The position numbers were made by a program, and so were the translations under genes. From assembly GCA_002633005.1 (NCBI GenBank), contig NMRA01000187.1:605644-669643 (forward strand): a stretch of 64,000 bases of DNA, read 5' to 3'. The notes beneath the pieces are model-generated. The model saw only the letters and a list, made by a program, of their open reading frames with translations. It had not been told where the DNA came from and searched no databases. Numbering within the stretch: the first letter of the stretch is position 1; every line of letters starts with the position of its first letter. Source of the stretch: Phoronis australis. Its lineage: Eukaryota; Phoronida; Phoronidae. Below, piece by piece: positions 24,850-36,333 of the stretch.

Positions 24850-25086
24850 TCGAATGTCAGCCAGTGAAGCCTGGATTTGAACCCAGCCTCCCGTTCAGTA
24901 ACGCTAGGACCTCGCTAAAAAGCAAGACTTCGCGAGATTACGTGAGATATTGCCGTGCGTTTTAAATGAGAACACGTGACTTTGACTAGGTTTTAGCTAG
25001 GTCCTAGCGTAGGTCCTAGCGTCTACTGAACGCACACCAGGTCTCTCATGCGGGAGTCCGGAACTCTAACCACTAAGCCACAATGT
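24850..25086 (-). mobile_element. tRNA-derived SINE head split by a MITE
   Basis: The minus strand from 25086 reads a near-perfect RNA polymerase III A box (TGGCTTAGTGG, followed by TTAGAG). After a 158-bp interruption it reads a B box (GGGTTCAAATCC, about 24886-24873). Removing the MITE at 24883-25040 together with one CCAG copy rejoins the two boxes at normal tRNA spacing. A functional tRNA is excluded because the element is interrupted. The sequence after the B box (GCTTCACTGGCTGAC) would be the SINE body. Confidence 0.7.
24883..25040 (+). mobile_element. CGTTCAGTAACG MITE, intact copy inside a SINE
   Basis: The left end is CGTTCAGTAACGCTAGGACC and the right end is the complement of CGTTCAGTAGACGCTAGGACC. 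CCAG directly abuts both sides (24883-24886 and 25037-25040). The element at 32571-32728 is the same family in the opposite orientation and also has CCAG outside both ends. CCAG is therefore either the target duplication or part of the ends. Confidence 0.8.
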
Positions 25087-26828
25087 CTTCTCTGATCACG
25101 CAACGAGACTTCGGGCGATATCGCCACACTTAGCTTCCTTGCGAGATTGTTGCGTCTGTCAAATTCAACCCAGTTCACCTAAACAATGACCAAGTCTTTA
25201 CTCATTTGTTGATTTATTTCAATGCATGTCTTTTGATTTTAAACAATTCGCAAAACTCCTTGCATTTTAAAAAGGACTGGCCCCTCTCGTTTTCCTTCCT
25301 TCTTGGCACTTCCCCTCTCAAAAGTCGCACTTCGCGTGCCTTAAACGCTGACCTTTCATGAAAAACTGTAGTCAAGTGCATGAATGGTGAAGGAGACACA
25401 TCAAAATTTGGACAAGTAATGATAAGAACACAAATATACAGCGCTACTTAACTGTACATTTTACGTGCTCATGGCGAAACTTACCTTTGGCCAGCTATTA
25501 CAGGTCGCAGGCATCCAGTTTATTGATTAAACACCGTCAAGCAATATTATCGAATATCTTCAACAGAAAATGACAACTGAAATTGTTTGATAGAAAAGGT
25601 ATTCACCTGCCGACGCTAAAAAAACATTTCCGGACAGAAAGAACTTATAGCACACTGCCTACCTATACTAACCGATCGACAGCACGTAATTGTCATTGGG
25701 GGCAATGACAATATAACTGTCAATACCTCGGGCAAATGATCAATAGTATTAGAGTAATTGAACAAGGAATAATCGGCCTCACTAGGCTCAAGAGAACAAA
25801 GTTGCAGTTGTCTTTAAGACGATAACATCTCTAATATTTCGAGGAAGGGCATGAATATTTTATTTTTATTTTTGAAATATTGAAGTGACGAGGCAACGTT
25901 TGGACTGCACTTGCGTATTTTCGTCCAGGACCAATTAACGGTTACATCGCTATACGTGTACATGGAAGTCATACGGGCAGACGTCCTAGTACGGGTCGCT
26001 TTAGATCGCGCGCATAAATGGACTGCTGGCGTCGACATCATGTCCAAACACATGGGCCTACGTTTTCAGAATTTCCTCGTCGGTGTTTATTGTAGTGTAA
26101 TCAAATCGGACATGTTTGTGTCGACAGAGTATTTCCGCTGTGCTTACTTTTTTCAATTACTACTGTATAATTTTCAACTCCACTTTAATAAAAAATATGC
26201 GATCTATGATTTCAATGCAGGTCCCTCCCCACACTTTATCAAAGGTTGGATTTTTATGTTATAATACTTAGCAGGTTGGCATTGCTACTCATTCACAACT
26301 TTATAGTGTTTGTATATCGTAACAATCAATAACATCCCAAAAGAGATTTTGCGGAAATGTTATATATACAGCTGTACTGTCAATTAAGAGAAAGTTTTAC
26401 TTTGATTAAGGCAATGCCGTAACTATGGCAACAGCGATATGGCAATTTAATCAACGCAGTGAGGAAATATATGCAATGCGTGTCATTTTCTACATTTTAC
26501 ACATTTTGTGCTGTTAAGTGTGGACACCTCCTGTGCTTATGTGGTTTTTCGATCGGGTAGCGTTCACTTCACAAACAGAAATGGTAAACTTTTCAGTTCA
26601 TTATTGGAATTAAATATGCCATTTTGAGTTAATTGAGATTGTGATTGGAGAAAACTACTTGGGCAAAATAGATACATATCGATGGCTGAATGCACTGTTT
26701 ATGAGAGTGAACTGGGCTTCTTGTGAACAAAGAAAGCAATGTTTGAGGAACAATTTACGAACAATTACTGGATGCAAGTCGTATTTTGTATTAAAGGTGT
26801 GTTTCTTCCACGACCTGAAGCCAAATGA
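25087..26828. other. intergenic stretch, no gene seen
   Basis: An open frame of 117 codons at 25911-26264 looks like no known protein and has no convincing splice signals. Nothing else stands out. Confidence 0.4.
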
Positions 26829-26836
26829 CGTCTGAC

Positions 26837-27042
26837 CAGTGCTGTAGTGGTAAAATTAGAGGTAAGTAGGCGCCCAAAGCCCACCGTATCACTTTGAGCA
26901 CTGAACGTAACTTACGGTGCGTAGGCGCTACGGTCAAATGGCAAAAGGTAGTTGGCTGCGCCTACGTGCGCCTACGTGTGCCTACGTGCGCCTACGTGCG
27001 CCTACGTGCGCCTACGTGCGCCTACGTCCCACTACAGCCCTG
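26837..27042 (+). mobile_element. hAT-type MITE with internal minisatellite
   Basis: Ends are CAGTGCTGTAGTGG and CCACTACAGCCCTG. Imperfect 8-bp flanks CGTCTGAC (26829-26836) and TTTCTGAC (27043-27050) match at 6 of 8 positions, as expected for an old hAT insertion. The interior has GTAAGTAGGCGC and a run of CCTACGTGCG units. The second copy at 44431-44582 is about 54 bp shorter, almost all of the difference being in that run. Confidence 0.85.
26961..27027 (+). repeat. 10-bp minisatellite (CCTACGTGCG)n
   Basis: About 6.7 copies with one variant unit (CCTACGTGTG). It lies inside the hAT MITE; the other MITE copy has only about one unit. Confidence 0.93.
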
Positions 27043-27050
27043 TTTCTGAC

Positions 27051-28119
27051 ACGTTACAAAGTCGTACAAAACACGTCCGCTCAAACCTCTCTGTGTCATG
27101 ATAACATCCTCAATCATGAAGTCATCGTCAAGTAAAACGTGTCAAAAAGTCACTAATACTTGACAAAAGTTGGCGAACTCTTCCAAAGTTAGTCTTTAGC
27201 TGCTCCAAGACAATCACAAGCGACTTTTTATTCTTTTACGGCAGAGGCCTATGCTGCCGTGTCAAAAAAGGTTTCAGACCGGAGACTCGGAGTGCAATCG
27301 ACCTATTTCATGAGATTCATCTTTTAGCCTCTAAGCAAGAATTACGTCTCCCTTATCCGCGCCGATTGGACCAGAATGCATGCATCACTAGCGCGTATGC
27401 ATAGAGTGGGCTGTTGCATGAACTGAGAATGGATAAGAATCAGAATTACAGGGTTAACTATATTATTCCGAATTTATACTTGCATAAAGCAACTACCTAT
27501 TAAAACAAGTATTAGAAGCAGTGAAAAAATTGTGTCTTACCCATGATGGTACCAGAATGCCAATTATATCCGTTTATTGGGGAAACGACATATGTCATCG
27601 AAAATCAATTACAAAGTGTCTCACCGTCGGTATCCACTGTGTCAAATAGTCAAATATTTGTTGTAACCAAAGAGATATCTAAAATCCAACAAATGTGACA
27701 ACGGAATAAAGAAATTAAATAAAAGCTTTTATTGGCGTCTACTGGTGAATTGAGCTTTATTGTAATCGTAAGCAAACTCTTTGTCATCCATAGGTAAATA
27801 AAGTGAGCGGATTTAGACGGCGAAATGGTAACTCGCGTCTATTTTTATTAATCCGTTTATTGTCGTTTAACACATTTCATGTTTGGATGTTTAACTGCCA
27901 TTACAGTATGAGTGACAGAGGCGTTTCAAATTTCTACGATGTGCTATTAGTTTTGGGTAGAGTTTTTAAGTGCGTGTACACGTAACTAAGCACGAATATG
28001 GTCAACCATACAAAAAACTGTCAAAAACCACCCTCTGCTCTGACTTTCTGTCAAATTGTTTCAGCAAGCTCTTATGCAAAAACCGATTTTATGTTATGTC
28101 CCCGCCAAGTTATGTACGA
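27051..28119. other. intergenic stretch, no gene seen
   Basis: No recognisable gene, RNA or well-bounded repeat. Confidence 0.4.
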
Positions 28120-29060
28120 ACCTAGAAAATTTCCAATTTTGACTAACTTCAGAACACAATGTCTCAGAAGTAACTCAGGTCGGATTCATGCATGCATGTG
28201 AATCTTTATAATATTATGTTCATTGGTTGTTCTCTGGTGCTCTGCTAAAAGTTGTTTTTAAAAAGCTCCAGTTTTGCACGGGGAGCCATAACAAATATAA
28301 AATTTCAGTCGAAATGATAATTTAAAAAACTGTAACAATTTTTGAGATTTCATAATGAACATTTAATATGTCATAGAAATTTGGCCATGATATTGATACT
28401 GTTGTACCTGTCTTTTGTGCTGAATTCTAAAGAAGCCTGGAACGCGATAAAGAAACTAAATTGTAAATTGAAAGTCATTCTGTGCCACTGACAGAAACAA
28501 AATTCAACCTGCTCACCAAGTATTTTTAGGGTTTGTTCGTCACTAATTGTCAATTTCTGTTGATATCTAAGCATTTTCTTTTATTTTCAAGACAACTGCT
28601 CGCCACTTCGTCGATTTTTCTCCCACAAGGCAAAGCACGTCCCCTTATTTGGTACGGCAAGCCATAGATGTAGCACATTTCGCTTATATGGAAAATGTGA
28701 CATTTGACCTCAAGCGACTTCAACCAACTAACTATGAGCGCATGCGCACATTTATCATAGGAGGGAGATCAGAAACCCTGTGGTAACCACAGTTTCTCCC
28801 TTTTCAAAAATTGTGTGAATTTTGTGATTTTTTCCGAAAATTTCTTCACAGGGGAAAATGAATTACTCCGTACTAAACGTTGCGAGACGGTATTTTCGAC
28901 AGGAATTGTTTAAATGTCTTTTTTACAAAAATACGTAGTCACGTGACTTGATTAATGACAGATGAATATCGAAAAAGTCCAAATCAAATTCTACAGGCTT
29001 TCCATTTTAAGAAAATACATACTTTTAATAAGTTGATATAAGTCTATACACATATATGTA
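28120..29060 (-). repeat. inverted copy of the 20.3-21.4 kb repeat family, interrupted
   Basis: Read on the plus strand, the family blocks appear in reversed order and complement: CCTAGAAAATTTCC near 28120, GGGGAGCCATAAC near 28280, and TCTACAGGCTTTCC near 29000. The dispersed repeat at 28441-28912 lies between the last two blocks and appears to be a later insertion. Confidence 0.6.
28441..28912 (+). repeat. dispersed repeat, second copy of 4530-5014
   Basis: Shares TTTCGCTTATATGGAAAATG, CTGTGGTAACCACAG and the CGTTGCGAGAC end with the first copy in the same orientation. It sits inside another repeat unit, which shows the order of insertion. Confidence 0.75.
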
Positions 29061-31913
29061 TATATAAATACCTGTATAAATATTAGGCTGAATACACGTC
29101 ATATCGATCAGGTACCACATGTACAGCAAAAAGAATTCCAAGCTTTCCAGTGAATTTTTCCATTATCGTGCTCGGTCGTAATTATAGAGTACTTCCCCGG
29201 TTGGTGGCTTGGTGGTAAGAGAATGGCCCAGTCTTACGATCAGTTACATAAAAAAGCTCAATAGCTCAAGCAAAGATACTGGCTCAGGCAAAAGATAGCT
29301 GCACCGATTATAAGACCAAATGATAAAACGCGGAGATTTACCTCAGAATAGACACAAAATACACCCTCACTTATCTCGCGGAACGGATGTCCTTTATGCT
29401 ATTAGAAAACGTCTACATCGCGCAGCCAACAACTAGGCATATACACGGATAATCCGACAAATTTCTCCTCAAAAATTCCATGGGAATGTTTTAAAAACCG
29501 CTTACACTCGTTTGTGTCACGTTTGGAAGTCTCAAGCGCTGTACCCCCAAGAATAGTGTTTGGTGTTTTTGCTCAATGTTATGTTTCACTTAATGTTATG
29601 TTTCACTTACCTAAGTTATTGTTTTATAGTTAAAAGCCTGTATATAATGGTTCGCTTTCTGGGCTAAATATTTGTATTTAATGTATTGTCATTTGTAGCA
29701 ATATAAAACTCCCAGGAATCAGGTGGGCAAACGAAAATTCTATCTCTTACGAAGTTTCGTGAACAACTGACACGAGTTAACAATATAATATGCTGATTCA
29801 AAATCACTTATTTGTGTAGTCACCAAATGCCCTTGTATGAAGCACGGCAGAGCTTCTCGAACTCATGCTACGGTTGCTAATTTCACAAATGCGTGGTTAA
29901 TTAATACGACCTGTCGCTAAAAACAAAGCATTGATACGCAGAGCGTCCCAAAAAGTTCAAAGTTAGCAAACTGAAACTAATGGGGCGTTTTTCTTACTCC
30001 AAGAGTTTCAAACTTGTTCAAAATTACACGTAGAACTTTTAGAAAAGATTGCAAACTTTTCGTGTGACCAACCTCAACCAATTGTGCAGTTACAGCGCAA
30101 ATTTCACAGATTTTTCAAAAAGCAAGAGACTGGTCCACACGACTCTGCGTTTTTCAAAAAAACCCGAAAATTTCGCAACTTGTAGTGATTTTTCATGAAC
30201 TTAACTACTACACACTTCACGAATCACGTTAATGGATTGTGTACAAATGGATATTTCTTACACACATAGATAGGTGGCGCTTACCATAGTTACATTGTAC
30301 GGTTGCGAAGTCGTCAACAGATTTTTTACGATGTGTGTTTGATAATATTTCACTGAAACTGTAACCATTTAAAGTGACATTATCGAAATGGGTCCTGGGT
30401 AAGCAAATGAGTTATGCATCATTTTGCAGCGCAATATCTGCTGGACCCTGCATCCACAAGTTACGTCACGTCACCCCATTGATCATGACATGCCAGCAGA
30501 CTGGTTCGTGAAAAGTGACTTAAGACGTAAGTCAGAAATTTCTGTGAAACCATTTCGGTATTTATATTTCACCGGTATTTATATTTCAGTGTCTCACCCT
30601 AAAAGCCTGTGTGGCTCGATCGTTCGTGGTGCTCCCCGTTGAGCTGCAGTGCCATCTTTTGTTAATTTTCGAAAACGTTTTCAAGCGACAAATTCAAGGA
30701 ATACAGTCCACTACTACGGCATATCTTTTTTCAACATGTTAATGTTTATTGTCATAGGTCACTCAGGTATCACATTGTTTTACTGTCAAATAAACTTTTA
30801 TTTCGTTGATTTAAATGTTTAATAAACAGCACGGTGGGTGAATGTTTGCTGCCCAGCAAAATTTTAAAACCAAGCGGAAATGGCCAACCATCGTTTCCCA
30901 GAGTAACGTATATGCGCGTACTCAAGCCCATGACAATTATTCACGAAAAAACATGTTCAGCTATTCCGCATATTGATGCATGCACCCACGCTTCGCTAAT
31001 AGGTACAAAAGGTTATCCCAAGTTGTCTTTTTATTTATTTCATGAGCATAAGTCCATACAAAAATAACATTACTGCCCAGAAATCAAACGATCATCATCA
31101 TATCTATCCCTTATAGATATGCACATCCTTAATTTTGATGTTCTGTGTCTCCTTATTGACCAATCTTGGTTCTATATATTTTACTAACTGACATTAAACG
31201 GGATATACCCAACATCTAACGTATTATGACGGATAAGTCAAGTTTCACGCGCATGCTGCATGATTTTCAAAACCTCTTCCTCGGTATTTGCTTGAAAGTT
31301 TCGCGCGTTGTCACACTCGCCTACTTCTACATGTACATGGAAGCATAGACTTTGTACAGGCGTCGGATTGGTCGGAGACATTTTAAGAAAAATTACACCA
31401 GCGGATATTTTACAAATTTCGTGAACACGTTCATAGGAGATGAAACTTCGTATATCATCGTGAATCATTGTTTCGAAATCTAGTCATGTCTAATCTGGAG
31501 ACAACTAGAACAAAACGACTTGCACGCACGTATACTTTCAGCTTTGATTAGTTTATTTCCATATAATCTCTTTGTCCGTTTTACGAAAGTCAAAAAAGCA
31601 TGCGCAGAAATTTGTAAGAAGAGGAATAAGAAGTGCACTGGCGGATCCAGTTGGATATTGCAAGGGGGGTTTACAATAACAATGAAATTAATTGAGAGAA
31701 AAGTACTGAAAATAGAGAGCATAAAACATATCCGGCATCCGCATGCACTCTAAGGGCGACTTCCCGCGCCTATTTTAAGAAAGGCTTAGGCGCATACGCC
31801 TACTTAGAAAACTCTTGGTCGAAACATTTTTTGAAAAATTGCACAATTCACGGTATATAAACGTATTTTTGAACGTAAGTGTGTATATGTATCACTATTT
31901 ATGTTTGTTCGTA

Positions 31914-31916
<3 letters not shown>
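29061..31916. other. intergenic stretch, no gene seen
   Basis: Several short open frames, none resembling a known protein. A short TGGCTTGGTGGTAAGAG motif near 29208 resembles an A box but has no B box after it. Confidence 0.4.
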
Positions 31917-31979
<63 letters not shown>

Positions 31980-31983
31980 TGTG
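31917..31983 (+). repeat. (GT)n microsatellite
   Basis: An almost uninterrupted GT run of more than 25 units, ending in a short degenerate part. The His/Thr and Val/Cys open frames over it are artefacts. Confidence 0.97.
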
Positions 31984-32570
31984 GTTGTACTGCCCATACA
32001 CAGGTAGGCCTATATGAGACGGTGGTTGACCCGGCCCAGTTGTTCGTGACGCTTACTGTTTTTATTTAGCTGTGTGGATCGCCTGGGATTTATGCGGGTT
32101 TTGGCCGACTGGGCGTTGACACTTATGGTGGAGTGAACGAAAGCAGATCAGCACGTGTTTATAAAACTGTCATCGAAGAAAACATAGTACCTCGTGTATT
32201 AACTGAGAAACAACATACTATCTGGGTTATTTCTTGCGGGACTTCTGTGAACATGCACGTGTGTTATAAACCAGTTTTTGCTAAGCCACATCGATACACG
32301 CCAATTGCGCATTTTCGACTGGTAAGCTGGCACATCGTATGTGCAACAGTTGAACTAATGGCTTTTTGGTGTTGAATCGTGCAGACGACCCTTGCCTGAC
32401 GTTTGTCTTTATTCTGACACGATTATTTTCATGCATTCCTTTAGCCATCGTTTATTAGGTTTTCTTAATCGCGTCGAAACGGTTATGCGGTCAGGCTGAC
32501 GATGTTAACACTTATTGAGCTTACCCGTAATAACAGAAGCCATTTTTGGTTTAGATAATGCAGAATACAC

Positions 32571-32728
32571 CTGGCGTGCGTTCAGCAAACGCTAGGACCT
32601 ACGCTAGGACCTAGCTAAAACCTAGTCAAAGTCATGTGTTCTCATTTAAAATACACGGCAATATCTCACGAAATCTCGCGAAGTCTTGCTTTTTAGCGAG
32701 GTCCTAGCGTTACTGAACGGGAGGCTGG
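32571..32728 (-). mobile_element. CGTTCAGTAACG MITE, intact copy
   Basis: Opposite orientation to 24883-25040, with the same ends and core (CTAGCTAAAACCTAGTCAAAG, GAAGTCTTGCTTTTTAGCGAG) and nearly the same length (158 bp including flanking CTGG/CCAG). Confidence 0.8.
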
Positions 32729-33107
32729 TTGTTGTTCTTACAGAATTTAAGAGGCAGTCTAATCAAAAACCAAGAATCAGTCTATACGTCAAAATTCACA
32801 ACAACTTTATTTTTTGTACATGATTAAGTATTGGTCATATTAGCCGTCTCCATAATTGTGTGTTTTCAGCTATACATTCTAGTAAAATACATTCAAACAT
32901 GTCTACTTTGGCGTCCAATTTTGTTGCAAAATGAAGATACATGCCATAAAAAGAGAAATAACGGATGGAAATTCTTAAAAAGCGAAATTTTTTCTACATC
33001 TCACCAAACCAAAACTCATGGGCTAAGTCTCAAAAATATCAGTGATTTTGGGTATAGACTCTACCTGTTGGTTTTTATATGGAGTCACTTTTAAATATTT
33101 TACCGTC
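32729..33107. other. intergenic stretch before a gap, no gene seen
   Basis: AT-rich sequence with no recognisable feature. Confidence 0.4.
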
Positions 33108-33154
33108 NNNNNNNNNNNNNNNNNNNNNNNNNNNNNNNNNNNNNNNNNNNNNNN
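33108..33154. other. assembly gap, 47 N
   Basis: Undetermined bases, directly next to a GC-hairpin repeat (33155-33420). Confidence 0.99.
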
Positions 33155-33420
33155 ATCATACACATGCCTTCAATATGAGGGGGGGGGTCGAATTTTTGAC
33201 GTTGTGGACCTTTTGATAACAAAAAGGCGGGCGAACTATTAAAAAAACTAAAAAAAAAAACGGGGACACCACTGTGAATTGCGCTTTTGTGCTTGTTTAG
33301 TGGACTTTTGTCTCATTTTCTCGGACTTTTTGTTTCTCAGAGGCGGACCTTTTCACCCACTTCGTCAAATGGGGGGCTAGTTCTAGCCCCCCGGGCCCCC
33401 CCTGGGTGCACGCAAGATAC
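33155..33420 (+). repeat. dispersed repeat with TGGACTTTT...CTCGGACTTTTTG core
   Basis: Homologous blocks at 54465-54660 (same strand) and 57330-57540 (reverse). All contain CTTCAATATG or its neighbourhood, TGTGGACC, a TGTGAATTG.G block and the core CATTTTCTCGGACTTTTTGT. The right end has a GC-rich palindrome (GGGGGGCTAG...CTAGCCCCCC). It is probably a nonautonomous transposon whose termini I could not fix. Confidence 0.65.
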
Positions 33421-35259
33421 ATGTACATGTATGTCAATATCACGTCTAAACTAGCTTGAGCAACATAAAGACGAGCGACGTACACGTGAAATATGATTGC
33501 TAAACAGGTGTTTGGGTGATTGATGGTTTTGTGCAAAATTTTATTCCGCTCATCACTGAATAATACATGCCTAGTGCCGTTGTTAAACAAAACAAAAATT
33601 CTGAGTACACATCGTATATGTAGTTATGACGGAACGTATTATAAAAAATACCTTCATTTTTTTACTTAGTTGTTGATGACAATTCATTGCACGATAAAAC
33701 TAGTGTAAATTTAAGCCTGCTGAAAGGAGTTTTGCACGGAGACACGAGGTATTCTCGTTTAAAATTCCCAATCAAATGTACCCCTAATTGTCCTTAAGCT
33801 TTACTGACTCCTTGTTGGCAGATATTCAGAAAGGAAAAAAGGAAGCAAAGACCTCGAACTGAAAGTTCTGAGTTGTCAATCTAGATTAAAAATCTTAACA
33901 CAGTCACGCAAAACTAATTTATGGCATCCTAATCCCCAAATGACGCGGCGGCCAATGTCTGAATTTGACATCATAGTTGGTCTTGCCGGATTTTCACACC
34001 TCGACCTAATGACGTATACAAGATTATCAAATTTGGATCGAAGCTCTAGTTCAAAAACTCTACTTAACTCTATGAACGCAGATGTCAAGTATAATCAGGA
34101 AAAATAATCAAACAACAGAATTGGTCATACAACGTGATGGGAATCACAGACCTTCGGATGGGAAGGACGGATAAGAAATGTGAGGTACGAGAATGTCATG
34201 GAAACGGCGAACCCTTATTACTATTTTACTAAAAAGGCTCTCCACTTAGGCCCTGACTACTTTAAATTTTAAAACGCAACGTTTTCTCTACGGATACAGC
34301 TTTCTACCACGCTCATCCACAGTCAACCAAATACGCAACTTTTGCGAAAACGCTGACGTCATGATCACATTAGCGTAATAACTATTGGTGTGGATGAGGG
34401 AAAATGCAAACATTTCGAAAACGCTGAAGTTACGATCCTATTAACGTATTCGTGTGGACGGGAATTTTTTTGAAAACGATACTAAAACGATACAGAGTGC
34501 AGACGGAGAGCTTTTTGCAAATGATATTTGTGGATAGGAGAATATTTTGAAACTGCAAAGAAAACGTGTAACGGTTTTGTGGACAGGATCTTTTCTAGTT
34601 TCCTCGTGATACCATCTGCGTCATCAGATCACGTTGTTTAGCAAGTGCTAAGTCACTGTAGTATTGCATATCAATGCAAACAATTTTATTCACCTTACTG
34701 TCATAATGAACGCCTATACGAAAAACTAGACGATAAAATTTTAAAATAATTCTAGATCCTGAAAATTCACGTTTCGACCACCAAAGTGACTTAATTTGTG
34801 GTCAGTTAAGAAGTGGATAAAAACCTATAATGCAAACTTGTATGGCGGACTAATATCAAACAAAGGTTCTTTTTCCATACCATTCGCTCCCTCCTATTAC
34901 AGCTTCGTCCATTCCATCTCTTATCCGGCCTTAATATTTTTTGCCCTTCTTTACCATCTGAAATTCCGTCCTTCCCATTTCTAGTCCATCCCTCCTATTT
35001 TGTGCCTGTCCTAACCAGTTCGAAGTTCTTTCCGTCGGCAATCTTTGCTTCCTTTGCATAACTAAGCCTGAAGTACGCATGTACGAAAAGGCAGTGAAAC
35101 CCATGACGTCAAAGTTTAAAGTCAGTTTCAAGAATTGAATTAATCTAGTCTAATTGGCTATGTTTCTTTCCGGAAACCACTCATAAGCGTGCTTAAAACT
35201 CCTAAAAGTTTCTATAAACCCTGTTTTGTTCCAACATGAGATATCCCAAGGCAAGTAGC
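33421..35259. other. intergenic stretch, degenerate repeat, no gene seen
   Basis: At 34270-34580 phrases such as GTGTGGA(C/T)GG and GAAAACG(C/A)TGA recur irregularly, suggesting a decayed repeat. No coding exons were recognised. Confidence 0.35.
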
Positions 35260-36333
35260 TCACAGACTGCTAACTCTTTTGTCCACTGAGGTATCACAAG
35301 TCTGCTGGGGGCATTCTGCGTAACTAAAACTTCGACGACCTGATTTGCCGATTAACTTACTCTGCTTTCTACAGAAAAATCTCTTGAAAGCATCTCTGTA
35401 GTTCTCGGACAGAAACGAGTAGAGAACAGGATTGAGTGTGGAACTGAGAGCCACCAGCATATTACAAATGATGTTGACAGCCATTCGCGATTTAAAACCC
35501 AATTCGATCTCCACTCGGAAGGTATGGTCGAGGAGCGCCATCACGTGCGCCGGTAACCAGCATATTGTGAAGATCAGCACAATAGCAAAGACAAGATAAG
35601 TCGCATGTTTTCTTCCTTGCGCAGTCTCCACTGTTCTCCTTTCTCCAATTTGGGTATTTTGCTGCAGTTTCACTAGAATAAACCCATAGCATATACTTAT
35701 CATCAATAGCGGTAAAACATACCCAAAAATAAAGAAATACAGACTGAACGTGGGGAGCTGTTCTGGTAAAAGCTGACACCCTGATCTCTCCTGGCAGTCG
35801 AAAGAATAGTTCTCCACGTAGTGGAAAATTAGTGCAGGCGTATTGACACACAAGGTGACAAGCCACGTGACACCAATTATTTTCGGCACTAGATAGTACC
35901 GTTTCAGAATATAGTTTGCTCGAACGGGGTACATAATGACATAGAATCTGATTAACGACATCGACACCATAGTGTACACACTGTTATACGCGGTCACGTA
36001 GAGCGTGTAGCGGATGAACTTGCAGAAGAACACCCCAAATAACCAACTGGGATAAGTGTAACGCAGAACCGTAGACGGCATCACGATGATAAGGAAGAGC
36101 AAATCGTTGACAGCAAGATTCGTGATGAGAAAGTTGATGTCATTCCGCATATGCTTATTCGTCGTGACTACAACGATGACCAAGCTGTTACCAAAAATGC
36201 CCAGTATCATCAAAATCAAGCAAGGTATGGGCACGGCGATGGCGTATGTCACTTCCAAACCCAGCAATCTCACGGGGTCTGTGATATTGTTACACGGATC
36301 GTCGCTCAACACGCCTTCACTCGAGTTATTCAT
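35260..36333 (-). CDS. class A neuropeptide GPCR, galanin/allatostatin-A-receptor-like
   Basis: A complete 357-residue, single-exon seven-transmembrane receptor for a secreted peptide at the plasma membrane. The N-terminus has potential glycosylation sites (NNSS, NIT). Predicted helices: 29-57 (GN at 48-49), 67-90 (LAVND, D77), 101-132, 150-172, 196-221, 245-268 (FTICWLP, 255-261) and 284-307 (NPVLY, 301-305). C104 can pair with C180 or C186 in the second outer loop. SFLSENYRDAFKRFFC after helix 7 forms helix 8, with C321 a possible palmitoylation site; this segment and the W-FG-C-KF-Y pattern before helix 3 are typical of galanin/allatostatin-A receptors. The DRY motif is replaced by IRF (128-130). 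Length and motifs show an intact gene. The ligand cannot be told from sequence. Confidence 0.94.
   Translation of the reverse strand: MNNSSEGVLSDDPCNNITDPVRLLGLEVTYAIAVPIPCLILMILGIFGNSLVIVVVTTNKHMRNDINFLITNLAVNDLLFLIIVMPSTVLRYTYPSWLFGVFFCKFIRYTLYVTAYNSVYTMVSMSLIRFYVIMYPVRANYILKRYYLVPKIIGVTWLVTLCVNTPALIFHYVENYSFDCQERSGCQLLPEQLPTFSLYFFIFGYVLPLLMISICYGFILVKLQQNTQIGERRTVETAQGRKHATYLVFAIVLIFTICWLPAHVMALLDHTFRVEIELGFKSRMAVNIICNMLVALSSTLNPVLYSFLSENYRDAFKRFFCRKQSKLIGKSGRRSFSYAECPQQTCDTSVDKRVSSL

Noticed and set aside
25911-26264. 117-codon open frame
   Set aside because: No similarity to a known family, no clear splice sites, and an equally open frame on the other strand.
29200-29235. A-box-like sequence resembling a tRNA start
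   Set aside because: No B box or acceptor-stem complement follows within 90 bases.
31804-32069. Open frames over the GT repeat on both strands
   Set aside because: Simple dinucleotide repeat translated as His-Thr or Val-Cys.
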